NCBI GenBank assembly: GCA_036874045.1
Contig: CM072346.1
Coordinates: forward strand, 11,818,001 to 11,882,000
Reading direction: 5' to 3'
DNA from: Cymodocea nodosa
Lineage: Eukaryota; Streptophyta; Magnoliopsida; Alismatales; Cymodoceaceae
DNA length: 64,000 nucleotides
Part shown: positions 46,251 through 57,199 of the stretch, piece by piece
Position numbering within the stretch: position 1 is the first letter of the stretch
Layout of the letters: every line of letters starts with the position of its first letter
Position numbers and translations under genes: made by a program
The notes under the pieces: generated by a model
The model's database searches: none
Seen by the model: only the letters and a program-made list of their open reading frames with translations
What the model was told of the DNA's origin: nothing

Positions 46251-48550
46251 AGTATTTGAGTCATAACTCATAATGTTCGTTATTTATTTATGTATTTTTT
46301 TAATTTTATATAATAAAAAAAAATAACAAACTTTGATTGGACTAAAGTTCTCTTTGGTCATCGAAGTTTTTACTTTTGTCCAACCAAAGCTTTTTATTAA
46401 CTAACATGTTGAACCGAAGTTCTTCGATTTGATCAAATCTTTTTTTCTATTATTTTATAAAATAATATAATATAAAAATCCTAAAAGATAAAACCTACGG
46501 GCTGGGGGGTCCCCAAAAAATTTTTAATTTTTCCCAGGGGGGCCAAGGTCTTTGGCAAGTCTAGTAGACGTCCATCCATCAGACTGCCGAGTGTTTTGAC
46601 TCTTCAAGTGTAGGCCTTCATGATGAGTTTACTTCAATAACCTTGTCTACATAAGCGGTCTACCACAATAGACATATCGACTTTCCAAGTGCCTGTGGGT
46701 ATTGCAAGAAACAAAAAGGACGTTGTTAACTTTGGAATGAGTGCAGTTGGAACTTAATTTGATTGAAAAGTCAAAGTGAGCAACCTCCAGAAGCCATGGT
46801 CAACAAATGCATTGAAGTACTTGACAGAGATGGGTATTCCTGTTTGGTCTGTTACTTTGTTAAAATTTAAAAATGTTAAAGGAAGATAAATAAATATCTC
46901 TAACATTGGAAGTTTTAAAGTCTATCTGTGTATTTAAAAAGTGAAAAAGTAATAAAAAAGAAAATATCAGAAAGTTACAAAAAATTGTTAGAAAATTATG
47001 ATGTTTGTACGTCAGTCAAAAGGTAACATAAATATTTAAAAAATGATAGAAAGTGAAAAAAATGATAGAATGTAATAAAATATGAATAAATAACATAAAA
47101 ATATTTGTAGACATCTCAAAGTTTATGGAAAAATTTAAAATATTTACATTCTTTGTAATAATACATTATACATTACAAGGTTAATATAAATTTAACGTAT
47201 TATATAAATTTATTATTATAATAATAATTATTATTATTTCATTCTTTTTTTTAACATACAAATTTAACAAATTACATTTTCTTTTCTTTTTTTTCCTTCA
47301 CTTTCCGTCACTTTAAAATCTTCCAAACACAAGAAAGAAGACAATTCTAATTCCTCTTGTAAAACTTTCTCTACGAATTGATGTTAGAAATTACTTTTCA
47401 TCTAGGAACATATCATATTTTTTCGCTACTTTCTTTTCCATCACTTCCTCTCATGCACAAACTCCCTTTAAAGAATGTTATAAATGGAAAGGTGTGAAGA
47501 AGTATAAAATCTATTAATGTACGTAATTTCAGAATTAATATACAAAATTTTATATTGATAAGTTGGATTTAGGAAACTTAAGACTTTATAATTAAATTGA
47601 TATATTGAATTTGAAAAATTTAAGATTTCATAATTAAATCAGTATATCATTTACAACAAAGGTATACTAATTTATATATCAATTCTATAATTTGATTACA
47701 TCAATTTTAAAAAATCTCACTTATGTTGACTCGTATAGTTATATCTAATCATATCAACGTACTCTTGTTTTACCAAATAACAATCAGTTCAAAAATCATA
47801 TTATTCTTGCTTATTTTTCTTTTCGTCATTTTATCTTTTCTAAATCTTTAACGAAAATGTACCTCAAAGAGGCATCTTAAACCTTAACTTTTTAAGCGTT
47901 AGACAATTCAAGTTTACAAACAAGACTGAATAAATATTTTCATACGAAGAAGAAAAAAAAGAAAGACAGGCACGGCACCTCTTCGGTCCAACACACTTCA
48001 CCCTCCTCCTCTTAACTCTTTTCAATTTTTCAATGTCGATCTTCACAAGTAATAATTCTTTTTAAATGTGTCATTCTGCAGTTCCTAAGTTCTCTTTTAT
48101 TTAATCTTCAATGCTAATTATTTTCCGAACGTGCTGAACTTAAAAATTATTTTACAACATCTTTGCTACACCCAATGGTTTTAACATGCACTTGTTGAAG
48201 TAGTCAACTTTTGCGTTTCTACGCACGGTACTGGATCGTTCGTTTTAGGTGATGAATGGTCAAGATTCGTCGAAGATATCATACGTGCGTACCTAAAAGA
48301 AATACAAATTATAATAATTTATTTAATTAAAAATAATGTCATCCAGAATACTTATCATTTTTCCTTTTATGGTAATGCGAAACTTATCATCGTAGGAAAT
48401 ACACCTTGAATCTCCACCGAGGTGTAGAAAATACGTACGTGGCGTCTTTTGACGTCGTTATTACTCCTTGATTTGAAAAAAAATAAAATAAAATACACCG
48501 TTACAAAAATTAAATAGGAAAATAACGTGGCAGATTCGAAATTAACAAAT
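46251..48550. other. Transposon debris and intergenic spacer
   Basis: 46318-46440 holds minisatellite units like those in the hAT element. 46495-46555 is an abrupt GC-rich patch with long G and A/T homopolymers. The rest is AT-rich; a C/T-rich then T-rich stretch 46900-47480 may be an eroded MITE. No gene seen. Confidence 0.45.
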
Positions 48551-48551
48551 T

Positions 48552-48662
48552 CACGTGAAAAAGAAAAAACCGCGCTCGATGGTGCACGTGTGGTACTGGA
48601 CTATGCCATTCTTCTTCTTCCTTCCTTCCTTCCTTCCTTTCTGTGACGTGCTCGTGTTGACC
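48552..48662 (+). promoter_or_regulatory. G-boxes and W-box upstream of the PBL kinase
   Basis: CACGTG at 48552-48557 and 48585-48590 and a W-box TTGACC at 48657-48662. W-boxes bind WRKY factors, which fits a defence-type kinase. Position relative to the transcription start is not known. Confidence 0.4.
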
Positions 48663-48853
48663 TCTACGTCCGAATCAGAGAGACTTCCGTTCTCTCAGAG
48701 CAGGAACCAAAGTAGTGGGAAAGGAGGAGAGACGGGGGAGGAGTAAAGGGATTCCTCCACCTACCACTGAGCGAACGTTTCCTTTTCTCTACCGCAACGG
48801 GTTTCCACCGCGGTAGTTCAACCTGCTTTTCTTCTTCTTCTTCTTCTTCTTCT
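48617..48853 (+). repeat. Pyrimidine microsatellites in the kinase promoter/leader
   Basis: (TTCC)n at about 48617-48640 and (CTT)n at about 48828-48853, typical of plant core promoters and leaders. Confidence 0.75.
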
Positions 48854-49072
48854 GGGTTCTTCCTATTTTTTGCTCGGTGGGTCTTCTTTATCTTCGGTCT
48901 TCCTTCTCTTCTTCACCTAATCTGTATTTAATTCCCGTCTCTGAAATTTCATTTTGGTTGCTGCACGACCATCTTCTGTGTTTGCCTAATTCCTGCATCT
49001 TCTGTGTTTTCTTTTCCTGTCGTTCTTCTTCTTCGGTTATTTGCTGTTTGGTAGCTTTCGTTTGGGCCGTCC

Positions 49073-49543
49073 GCACTTGGGTACCGCTCAAGTTTCCTTC
49101 TCTCTCTCTCGCTGCTTCTCTGGTGGGAGGTTGATTTTGCACTTGGGTATCGCTCAAGTTTCCTTCTCTCTCTCTCTCTCTCTCGCTTCTTCTCTGGTGG
49201 GAGGTTGATTTTGCACTTGGGTACCGCTCAAGTTTCCTTCTCTCTCTCTCGCTTCTTCTCAGGTGGGAGGTTGATTTTGCACTTGGGTACCGCTCAAGTT
49301 TCCTTCTCTCTCTCTCGCTTCTTCTCAGGTGGGAGGTTGATTTTGCACTTGGGTACCGCTCAAGTTTCCTTCTCTCTCTCTCGCTTCTTCTCAGGTGGGA
49401 GGTTGATTTTGCACTTGGGTACCGCTCAAGTTTCCTTCTCTCTCTCTCGCTTCTTCTCAGGTGGGAGGTTGATTTTGCACTTGGGTACCGCTCAAGTTTC
49501 CTTCTCTCTCTCTCTCGCTTCTTCTCGGGTGGGAGGTTGATTT
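49073..49543 (+). repeat. 66-bp minisatellite in the kinase leader
   Basis: About seven head-to-tail copies. Each begins GGTGGGAGGTTGATTTTGCA, continues with a CTTGGGTACCGCTCAAG block, and ends with a (CT)n tract followed by GCTTCTTCTCA. Unit starts at 49122, 49196, 49262, 49328, 49394, 49460 and 49528; spacing is 66 except where the CT run is longer (74 and 68). Central copies are almost identical, so the array is young or kept uniform. 66 bp is 22 codons, so both strands look open without being genes. Confidence 0.9.
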
Positions 49544-49545
49544 TG

Positions 49546-49641
49546 ATGGGTGGCAATCCAAATACGACTCGTGTTTGGTTCCCATCCCTTCCATTCACAA
49601 AATCTGCACGTTCACTCCACTGGATGCCCCCCCCCACATAA
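49546..49641 (+). CDS. Upstream ORF in the kinase leader
   Basis: A 31-codon ORF (MGGNPNTTRVWFPSLPFTKS...) starts right after the minisatellite and stops 64 bp before the kinase start. No family match. Whether it lies in the mature leader depends on unseen splicing. Confidence 0.3.
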   Translation: MGGNPNTTRVWFPSLPFTKSARSLHWMPPPT

Positions 49642-49705
49642 CATAGTGAGGCAGCTTGCGGGAAATCTCAAGTGGTGAAGCAGACCCTTGTTTTTGTTTG
49701 TGGAA

Positions 49706-52700
49706 ATGATGAGGTGCTTCTACCATTTCAAGGATAAGACCAGAAAAAGTAAATCGCAAGCGAAAGCCACGTCATCCTCGGGCAATAGGGCTGGAACAGA
49801 AAGATCGTCTGGCTCGGTGTCCGCCGAACAAATCAGCAACTCCTCTGGTTCAGCGTATTCCAAACGGGGCATATCGGATATCTACGAGGAGAAAGCTGCC
49901 AATCTACGCGTGTTTGAGTTCGGGGAACTGAGGAGTGCCACAAATGACTTCAGCAGGCTGCTGAAGATTGGGGAAGGTGGATTTGGGAGTGTTTACAAGG
50001 GCCTCATCAGGTCTGCTAATGGCCAGAGGAGAACCGTGGTGGCTGTAAAGAAGCTTAACCAGAACGGTTTGCAGGTACTTGCTCTTCTCATTCTTTTCAC
50101 TTCTACTGAAAGTGATTCCACCTGATCCGGTTGGACCTCAGGGTTCTGTCCCCCTTAGCATTAGCATTCTTCTTCAAATCTGCTTCACTTTTAATTTATA
50201 CATGGAGTCGATGGCAGTGGTAAGGTATAGACTGCACCAAAATCAATTGCAATGGCTTAGCTGGTCAAAAGCAACGGTAAGTATCAAGATTCGAATCTTG
50301 GTAAATACAAAATCACTATCATTATAAAAAAAAAAAACACACATAGACAGTACTTGTATGGATATATGATCTATAATCTCTGGCATTATACAACAGTAAT
50401 CAATGCGTATCCCACCACATGGGCTCGGTCAAATGAATCATTTCATTCTATTTATTTTTACTCATAATTAAATCTTTCATTATGTTATATAATTTCAAAT
50501 CTTTTCTCATTAATTCGAAGTAACTAATTTTTGGACTTTCTCCACATCTTTCTATTTCACCTGGCTAGTCAACTCTCCTTTCCTATAAACTATGGCATTA
50601 TGACATGTAATATTTAGATTTGTGATGCATTGATGCGTGAGATGTATGTTGTATTTTGAAGCGTCTTGAATGATGTATTTTCTATAATATGTACAATCTG
50701 AAGGAAAATACTGCATCCACCAATAACATAGGTTAAGATGCTGAAGTGCAACTAAGTGCAATTGTTTGTAAAGGAGAAAGAAACTATAAAAAACATCAAG
50801 TAGCCAAACAGGATTAAAAGAACATAGTCAATAAGAGATGATCTTTCCTATAAACTTATCTACCAACAAATTCACGAAGCTATATACCCAATGATGAATC
50901 ACGGATTAGATGGTGCTCACCTAGAGTCCCTGTAATGGTGTACAACTTTGAAGTCACAGGATGAATTGAAAGTAATAATAGGGTATTCATAGTTCTCGTT
51001 CTACAATATACTGGTCCACTTGGGAAAGGTAAGGGAACCTGATTTTGTCTATGGTGTCCTAATGAGTTCCTGATTGTCCCTCAAAAGTGGTGATCAAGTC
51101 AAAGAAATTCCCTTGTTCAGAGTAACTCTTGCAATTTCTCTTTTCACTTCCACAAGTAGATTTTTTCTTCTTCGTTTCCTTCTTGTTGGCCTATTATTAG
51201 TCGGAGACCTCTTCTTGTTCAGTTTGTTCATTGATGAAAGTCAACCATAAAGATACTAGGGTTCATGGTTGACTAGTGGGATGGTGAGGAATAAGCATCC
51301 TCATTGAGAGGGAAACTACTTGGATCACTGGCTAAGACCCATATGAGTAGATATGCACCATTTTTTGTTGAGTAGTTTCCACTCAAAACTAGAATGAACT
51401 AGCAATGGTTGGAGCAGCAAACTTGGATTCAACAAGAATCTCATTTTTGGATATACAAGAATCTCATTTTTGGATATATATTTTTTATCTTATCAGCAAT
51501 CTAACTCGCGCACATGTACACATCCTTGAGTAGGTCCTCATCATCAAAAAATGCTACTGTTTCCCTAGATTAACTATAGAAAGTGATTTTACTATTTCAA
51601 AATCTTGTCATTTTCACCACACACAGACATACACACATGCATGGTTATAGGGGTCCTCACCATTGGGAAGTTAATACAAATGTTTACCTAGATTGACTGT
51701 AGAAGGTGATTTTACTATTTCAAAATCTTGATAGACATTTTTACCATAGAGACAGAGACACAAACATGGACACAGAGACATGAAGACACACATGCATGCC
51801 TGCCTGCACATGCACACAAGTCAAGCAAAAAATCACTGAAAATCAATTTTTGTAGATTTCCTAGCTTATTTTTTTGATCAAATTTTTTATTTTTTGATAT
51901 GCCATCGATACTTTTTTTTTATTACAATATGATAATTAGAAAATCTTCATGTTTTTCTGCAATTGGAAGCTGGTTCTCATACTCCACAAGTTATCTAGTA
52001 ATAATCTTGTACATGATCTTAGTGAATACCAATGTTGGGCTTAAAAGAAATATTACTGGAAGTGCAGTATGATGATGAAAAGTTTTTCATTTTTAATTGT
52101 GAAACGAAGGACTTCATTTAGAGTTCTCTTACACATTGCTGCTGTTATTAAATTCAATTAACTGAAAGCCCAAATACCAGTTTTGGTATATGCTTTCCAT
52201 TTGTTTTCTTCTCAAGATTAATTTCTGATTTTTACATTCCTTTCCATCTTTTTAGCAAATGAAATGCATTTTCAGATACAAGCACAGCTGTGATGATTTG
52301 GTTCCTTAAGTTGCTCTGTAAGTGTATTATGTATGTTACATTTGTACCTTCTATTTTCAGGGCCACAAACAGTGGTTGACAGAAGTCCAATTTCTTGGCG
52401 TGCTAGACCACCCAAATCTTGTAAAACTTATTGGATATTGCGCTGTTGATGGTGAAAGAGGTATCCAGAGGTTGCTTGTATATGAGTTTATGCCTAATAA
52501 GAGCTTAGAGGACCATTTATTCAATAAAGCTTATGCCACTCTGCCATGGATAACAAGACTAGGGATGGCCTTGGGTGCAGCACAAGGGTTGGCTTATCTA
52601 CATGAAGGTATAGAAACCCAGGTACATTCTACCATGTTCTTTTGCGCTCAATTATATGTATGCTTGAGCAAGTCGATATTTTTATCAAGTTTGTAATTGA

Positions 52701-55273
52701 AGTTTAGTTTTCTATAAATTATTTTGTTAACTTGACATCATCAATTTACTTGTGCACCTAGAGATGCAGGTGCCAGCAATGGCATTCATTGTTCCATTAA
52801 TATGTTGATTTTTTTAAGAATATATTAGAATATTTGCTATTCCTCCAAGACATGATAAATGTGCCATCCATTTAGTAGGATGATCCTTTCTTCATTCTCC
52901 TTCAATTCCTGTATATTCGTAATAAAATTCTCCATCTCTGTGGCTAACATGGCTGAGTACATGCTGTTAACAACTTTAGTCCCAAGTTCCACTTATTTGT
53001 CATGTGTAAGCTCTTTCTTTTGTTGTTTAAGGAATACATGTTATGATATTGAATAAATATATTTTCTAGGCTAGATCACCATAAAAGTGTTCGTTAAAAG
53101 ACTCTCCACCTGTTGTCCCGTACAGAACCCACAGTTGATATAACTTTCCGTGCTTTTCCCTCAAATTGTCTTCCTGTTATAATTGTAGTAGATTCCTACC
53201 TGTACAATAGCATGCTTTCTCAATATGATGTCTATTTTGGCTTGTTCCAGAAATGTCTGTATCTGTTTCGTTGTGCTGATTACAGCTGTTTCTCTATGAA
53301 TAGGTGATATATCGTGATTTCAAGGCATCAAACATTCTCTTAGATAAGGAGCTAAAACCCAAATTGTCAGATTTTGGGCTTGCTAGGGAGGGACCTTCAG
53401 CAGATCACACTCATGTAACCACAGCGGTATGTGTGAATACAAAGACTAGTACATACAGAAAGATCATTATATTTATAATTTTTATCAGAGAGGAGAGAGA
53501 GAGAGAGAGAGAGGGAGAGGGATCTGGACGTGCAGGAGCTCTTCAATTGAATCTTGTAGTTATGATAGTTATATTACCTCTATTTCATAGCTGTGTCCGT
53601 TCATAGCTTTGTCCTCTATTTCATAGGTTTTCAGATGTTTAGTTTTGCTTGGATAATCTCATGAAAGGCTGAAATGCTTCAGATACCATCTGAAATATCA
53701 ATATTTTGGCTTTAAGTTATGTACTCCTTTTTTTTTGCTTGGACACTTCATCAGAGTCTAAAATGATTCACGTTAGTTACTAAATATCTTTGCCACATGA
53801 AGTTTAAGGGGTTGAAATAGGAATGATGCTTTGGAGTATATGTAAGCAACATTATACATATATGAAAGTATTGAACTTTAAAAAGAAAAGAAACTCTTCA
53901 TCTTTGTGTAGGTTCATAAATATTTTTAATGAATTTTATAGTACTGATATTTTATCAATTTTAGTTCTTTTTGTATGCAACATGTTGGGAAAAAAATGAA
54001 GAATTAAATATTGTACCACCGAAAGCAATGGTACAACAAAAACATTAGCAAAAAATGTTGCATTGGTTTTATTGGGAACATTTTTTTCTATGCTGCTTGT
54101 TGAATTAGTCTTATTTTGGAAAGTAGAATGAGACTTGACGTACATATATAACAGACCAGCAAAATTTTAGTCCAGCAACTGAATTTAAGTTGCATGTCTT
54201 AAATTTTACATAGAATGAGTCAAAAATGGCCTTTTGGCCCGAGCTCCATACATCTGCTCAATCTAATATTAAGATACTTTAACTGTATGATTAAAAAAAA
54301 ACATACAAGTGAGAGAGAGTATCATAATACTCTCAAGTGGAATGGGATTTGACATATATATCACAAAAAGACCTCTCTCCACTTGTAATAGATCGGTTTC
54401 AAGTTAGATACTTCAAATGCCTACGTGGCTCTGTATGACCTCTTCTTCATGATTTGTTCCTAATATGACAAAGGCATTTTGGCTAAGAGGTTAGTTATAT
54501 ACTTGTAAAGATATTGTTCATCTACTTTTGTTATTCATATCTACTAAGGTGGATGTTCCTATTTACCTATTTATGCCTTTGTGTCTCTCTAGTCTGTGAA
54601 ATATGCATATTCTGTTTTCCCTTTACGTTTCTTTTTACCATAAAGTTCACAGTAGCCAACTGTATGCTGCCAGTGAATGGACATGGTATTTGTATTTACT
54701 TGCTGCTGATTTCAGATAGTTGGTACCCATGGTTACGCTGCACCAGACTATGTTGAAACTGGCCATCTCACAATAAAGAGTGATGTGTGGAGCTTTGGTG
54801 TGGTGTTGTTTGAGATTCTCACGGGCAGACGATCGCTAGAATGGAACCGTCCGAGAGGAGAGCAACTACTTTTGGAATGGATCAAGAAATTTCCTGTGCA
54901 GGGCAGGAAATTCTACATGGTAATAGATCCCAGACTTAGAAATGAATACTCTTTGACCGCTGCTAGGATGACAGCCAAACTTGCAAATCAATGCCTCTTG
55001 AAGAATCCAAAGGAAAGGCCAACAATGTATGAGGTGGTTCAGGGCCTCAAGAATGCCATCCAGGTTTCGGAAGCAGGAGATGAAGCTGACAAGCACGAGC
55101 ACTCATCGAGTGATTCTGATAGCAAGAATTGGTCGGAGGATGCACATGCCAGCACCACCAAATCATTCCAGAGGAGGAAGTCCCACTTGGCGAAAATGGG
55201 TGATTCTGCAAGTGTGGATTCCAGGAGGAGGTTCATGACCATGCAAAGACCAAGTCGAACAAAGCATGCGTGA
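49706..55273 (+). CDS. PBL19: Receptor-like cytoplasmic kinase VII, PBL19 type
   Basis: Four exons: 49706-50074, 52361-52621, 53304-53426, 54716-55273; 436 residues. The start is [11 protein letters not shown]; the second Met (49709) would give MRCFYHF, the usual form. The kinase domain has the Gly loop GEGGFGSVY (residues 89-97), Lys115, Glu131, catalytic Asp215 in YRDFK, DFG Asp233 and APD at 260-262 (APE in many relatives), then a Ser-rich basic tail. All catalytic residues are present, so it should be active. PBL19 and its RLCK-VII-4 relatives relay pattern-receptor signals, including chitin, to MAPK cascades at the plasma membrane; the N-terminal Cys may be acylated. Intron 1 is 2.3 kb. 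The leader holds a 66-bp minisatellite and a uORF. PBL20/37-40 and PCRK1/2 are close alternatives. Confidence 0.92.
50248..50340 (+). mobile_element. tRNA-derived SINE fragment in kinase intron 1
   Basis: A-box-like GGCTTAGCTGGTCAAAAGC and B-box-like GATTCGAATCTTGG lie about 35 bp apart, followed by AT-rich sequence and a poly-A run at 50327-50338. This is the plan of a plant SINE. The cloverleaf does not fold as a tRNA. Confidence 0.5.
51429..51800 (+). repeat. Tandem duplications in kinase intron 1
   Basis: A 22-bp unit (AGAATCTCATTTTTGGATAT) occurs twice at 51429-51475. A unit of about 128 bp with GTGATTTTACTATTTCAAAA occurs at about 51552 and 51681, followed by CA-rich text. Confidence 0.6.
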
Positions 55274-55738
55274 GGGGCCTCCACCACTTACAGCTTTCCT
55301 TCACATCTGGTTTTGAAGGTTGAATGCAGTAGTTTTGAAGTTCTACAATTGAAGATGTGCCTGTGCTCTTACAATGAATGCTCTGTCGTCAGATTTTAGG
55401 CTGAGGTTCCAAGTCTGGAACATGCATTGTTCAATCGGTATCTTCTTTTCCCTTGTCTAAGTTTCTAATTTGTTGTAGAAGAGTATGACCTGTGATGGTG
55501 TAGTCAATCCTCTGTTGTAAGTTGTAATGTAATCGTGCTATTTAAATATTTATAACCCTCCACTCCAGGTTGATCATTTAGAAAATGGTAGACCATGCCA
55601 TCTGCTAGATTTGAGTGCACACCATCCTTTCTGTTCTCAAAAAAGTATGTGAAAATACTCTTCAATGTGTGTGTGTGAATTGTGAGTTTTTTAGAGTATT
55701 TTGTCTTATAATCTTTCATTTAGCAGTAAATTTTAAAA
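55274..55738 (+). other. Kinase 3' untranslated region and spacer
   Basis: No coding sequence. The 3' end probably lies near 55500-55560, where ATTTAAATATTTATAA gives a weak polyadenylation context. Confidence 0.4.
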
Positions 55739-56005
55739 GCACATTTGGTTATTCGTAATTCACATGTAATGTGATATAATGTAATTTAATTACATTCTTT
55801 GGTTAGATTATAACATTTGACTTTTTGTTACTATGAACTTTGAAATTTGATCATAAAAACTCAACTTTTCAGACATCATTCAACTAACTAAATGTGAGTA
55901 TAAATAGGAAAATTAAATTTTATGATTAATTTATATTTGATTACCAAGTGCTGTAATTTAGTTATGTGATATAATTTAACTACATTACGATCAACTAAAT
56001 GATGT
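55739..56005. mobile_element. Small MITE, about 270 bp
   Basis: The left end (ACATTTGGTTATTCGTAAT) and the reverse-complemented right end (ACATCATTTAGTTGATCGTAAT region, positions 55984-56005) pair with gaps, continuing through AATGTGATATAAT-like sequence. No ORF. An inner inverted pair (CAGACATCATT near 55869, AATGATGTCTG near 55999) adds to the foldback. Confidence 0.5.
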
Positions 56006-56506
56006 CTGAATGTGAAGTTTGTGCTTAGGAAAATCTTTCATGCACAAATAATGTTCTAGCAATATGTCATTTGGAAATAAATTTTTTTAATGTTAAGTTG
56101 CTCCTATTATTTTTCCTAATGAATATTGTACCATTTATTGATGATTGCAACTAGTTTGTATGGATTTTCTTCATTGTCTTTCCTAACAAACACATGTATC
56201 ATTCCTTTTTAGTTCAGATGTTGAGTCAGGTTAGTCTAAATCATGGAAACAATTGAATGGAAGCATCTCTTCATGTTCACTTCCTTCCTTCCTTCTATAT
56301 AAAGACGGGTTGTCTGGTGTGCAAGCTAAGTCAAACACAATCATTCAAGTGTTCTTACGTATAGAGAGCTTGATTTCTCCCTCGATCAACGACACCCATG
56401 GTAATTTAGCTCTGAGTGTCCACAGATTCCATGCTTGCTCTTCATTTTGATTGGCACTTCTCATAGAATCAGTGTTTTCTACATAAAGGCATAATGGGTG
56501 TGCTTA
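56006..56506. other. Intergenic spacer
   Basis: No gene or repeat recognised. Confidence 0.4.
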
Positions 56507-57137
56507 GGGGGGGTTAGTGCCTGACGGAATTCAGCTGACGGAAAGGAAAATTATTGAATTCCGTCAGAATGCTATTAGTGTGCATTACACTTGATGGAAA
56601 GGAAAGTCGGATTTTACCGTTGTATAAAATCCAAAAATTTCCTTTACCGTCAGAAAATTTCCGATCGCCTCCATTCAGAAAATTTTTCTCCCTCTCTCGT
56701 GCCTGACGGAATTCGTAAGATTGATAAGGAAGATTTACTTGAGGACCTGCTAGATGAGTTGGAAGAATTAAATATTATTGATGACATACAACTAATGGGA
56801 GAGATACATATAGAAAGCAATGCCTAGGTTCGAATGACTCAAGAACAAAGAAAAGAAATGGCAGATAAGATGCGAGAAGATATGATGATGGCAATGTGGG
56901 ATGAAAGAACTAGATGATATTATTTCGTATTGTAATATTTCAATTAAGATGTATTTGTATTTTTCGAATATTAGTTGTAATAAACTTTTGTCAGAATTTC
57001 CATCAGAATTTTCCGTCCTGCACTAAACCACTCTCAGAATTTTCCATTTCCTTTCCGTTACAAATTTTCCATTTCCTTTCCGTCAGAATTTTCCTTTTCC
57101 TTTCCGTCAGAATTTTCCGTCATGCACTAACACACCC
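56507..57137 (+). mobile_element. PIF/Harbinger MITE with a transposase tail
   Basis: Ends GGGGGGGTTAGTGCCTGACG and, reverse-complemented, GGGTGTGTTAGTGCATGACG; TTA at 56504-56506 and 57138-57140 is the target duplication. Inside, 56700-56915 keeps coding-like sequence (RKIDKEDLLEDLLDELEEL, then after a stop MADKMREDMMMAMWDE) resembling the C-terminus of a Harbinger nuclease. Near the right end a unit with TTTCCTTTCCGTCAGAATTT is repeated about four times (57000-57120). It looks like an internal deletion derivative of an autonomous element. Confidence 0.75.
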
Positions 57138-57199
57138 TTAAAGAAAGAATAAACATCTTGTTTAGGTGCTCTTGCTCGTTCTCCTCTCCCTTTATGTGA

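Noticed and set aside
49205-49540. 111-codon plus-strand repetitive frame
   Set aside because: Same minisatellite on the other strand, without an ATG start.
49073-49543. CRISPR-like array
   Set aside because: Units are contiguous without unique spacers and the DNA is plant nuclear.
48888-49637. 249-codon minus-strand open frame with repeated Ser-Glu-Arg-rich units
   Set aside because: It is the reverse reading of the 66-bp minisatellite; a unit of 22 codons without stops stays open by arithmetic. No domain, and it lies antisense in the kinase leader.
50248-50340. Possible tRNA gene
   Set aside because: A- and B-box-like sequences are present but no acceptor stem pairs, and a poly-A tail follows; a SINE fits better.
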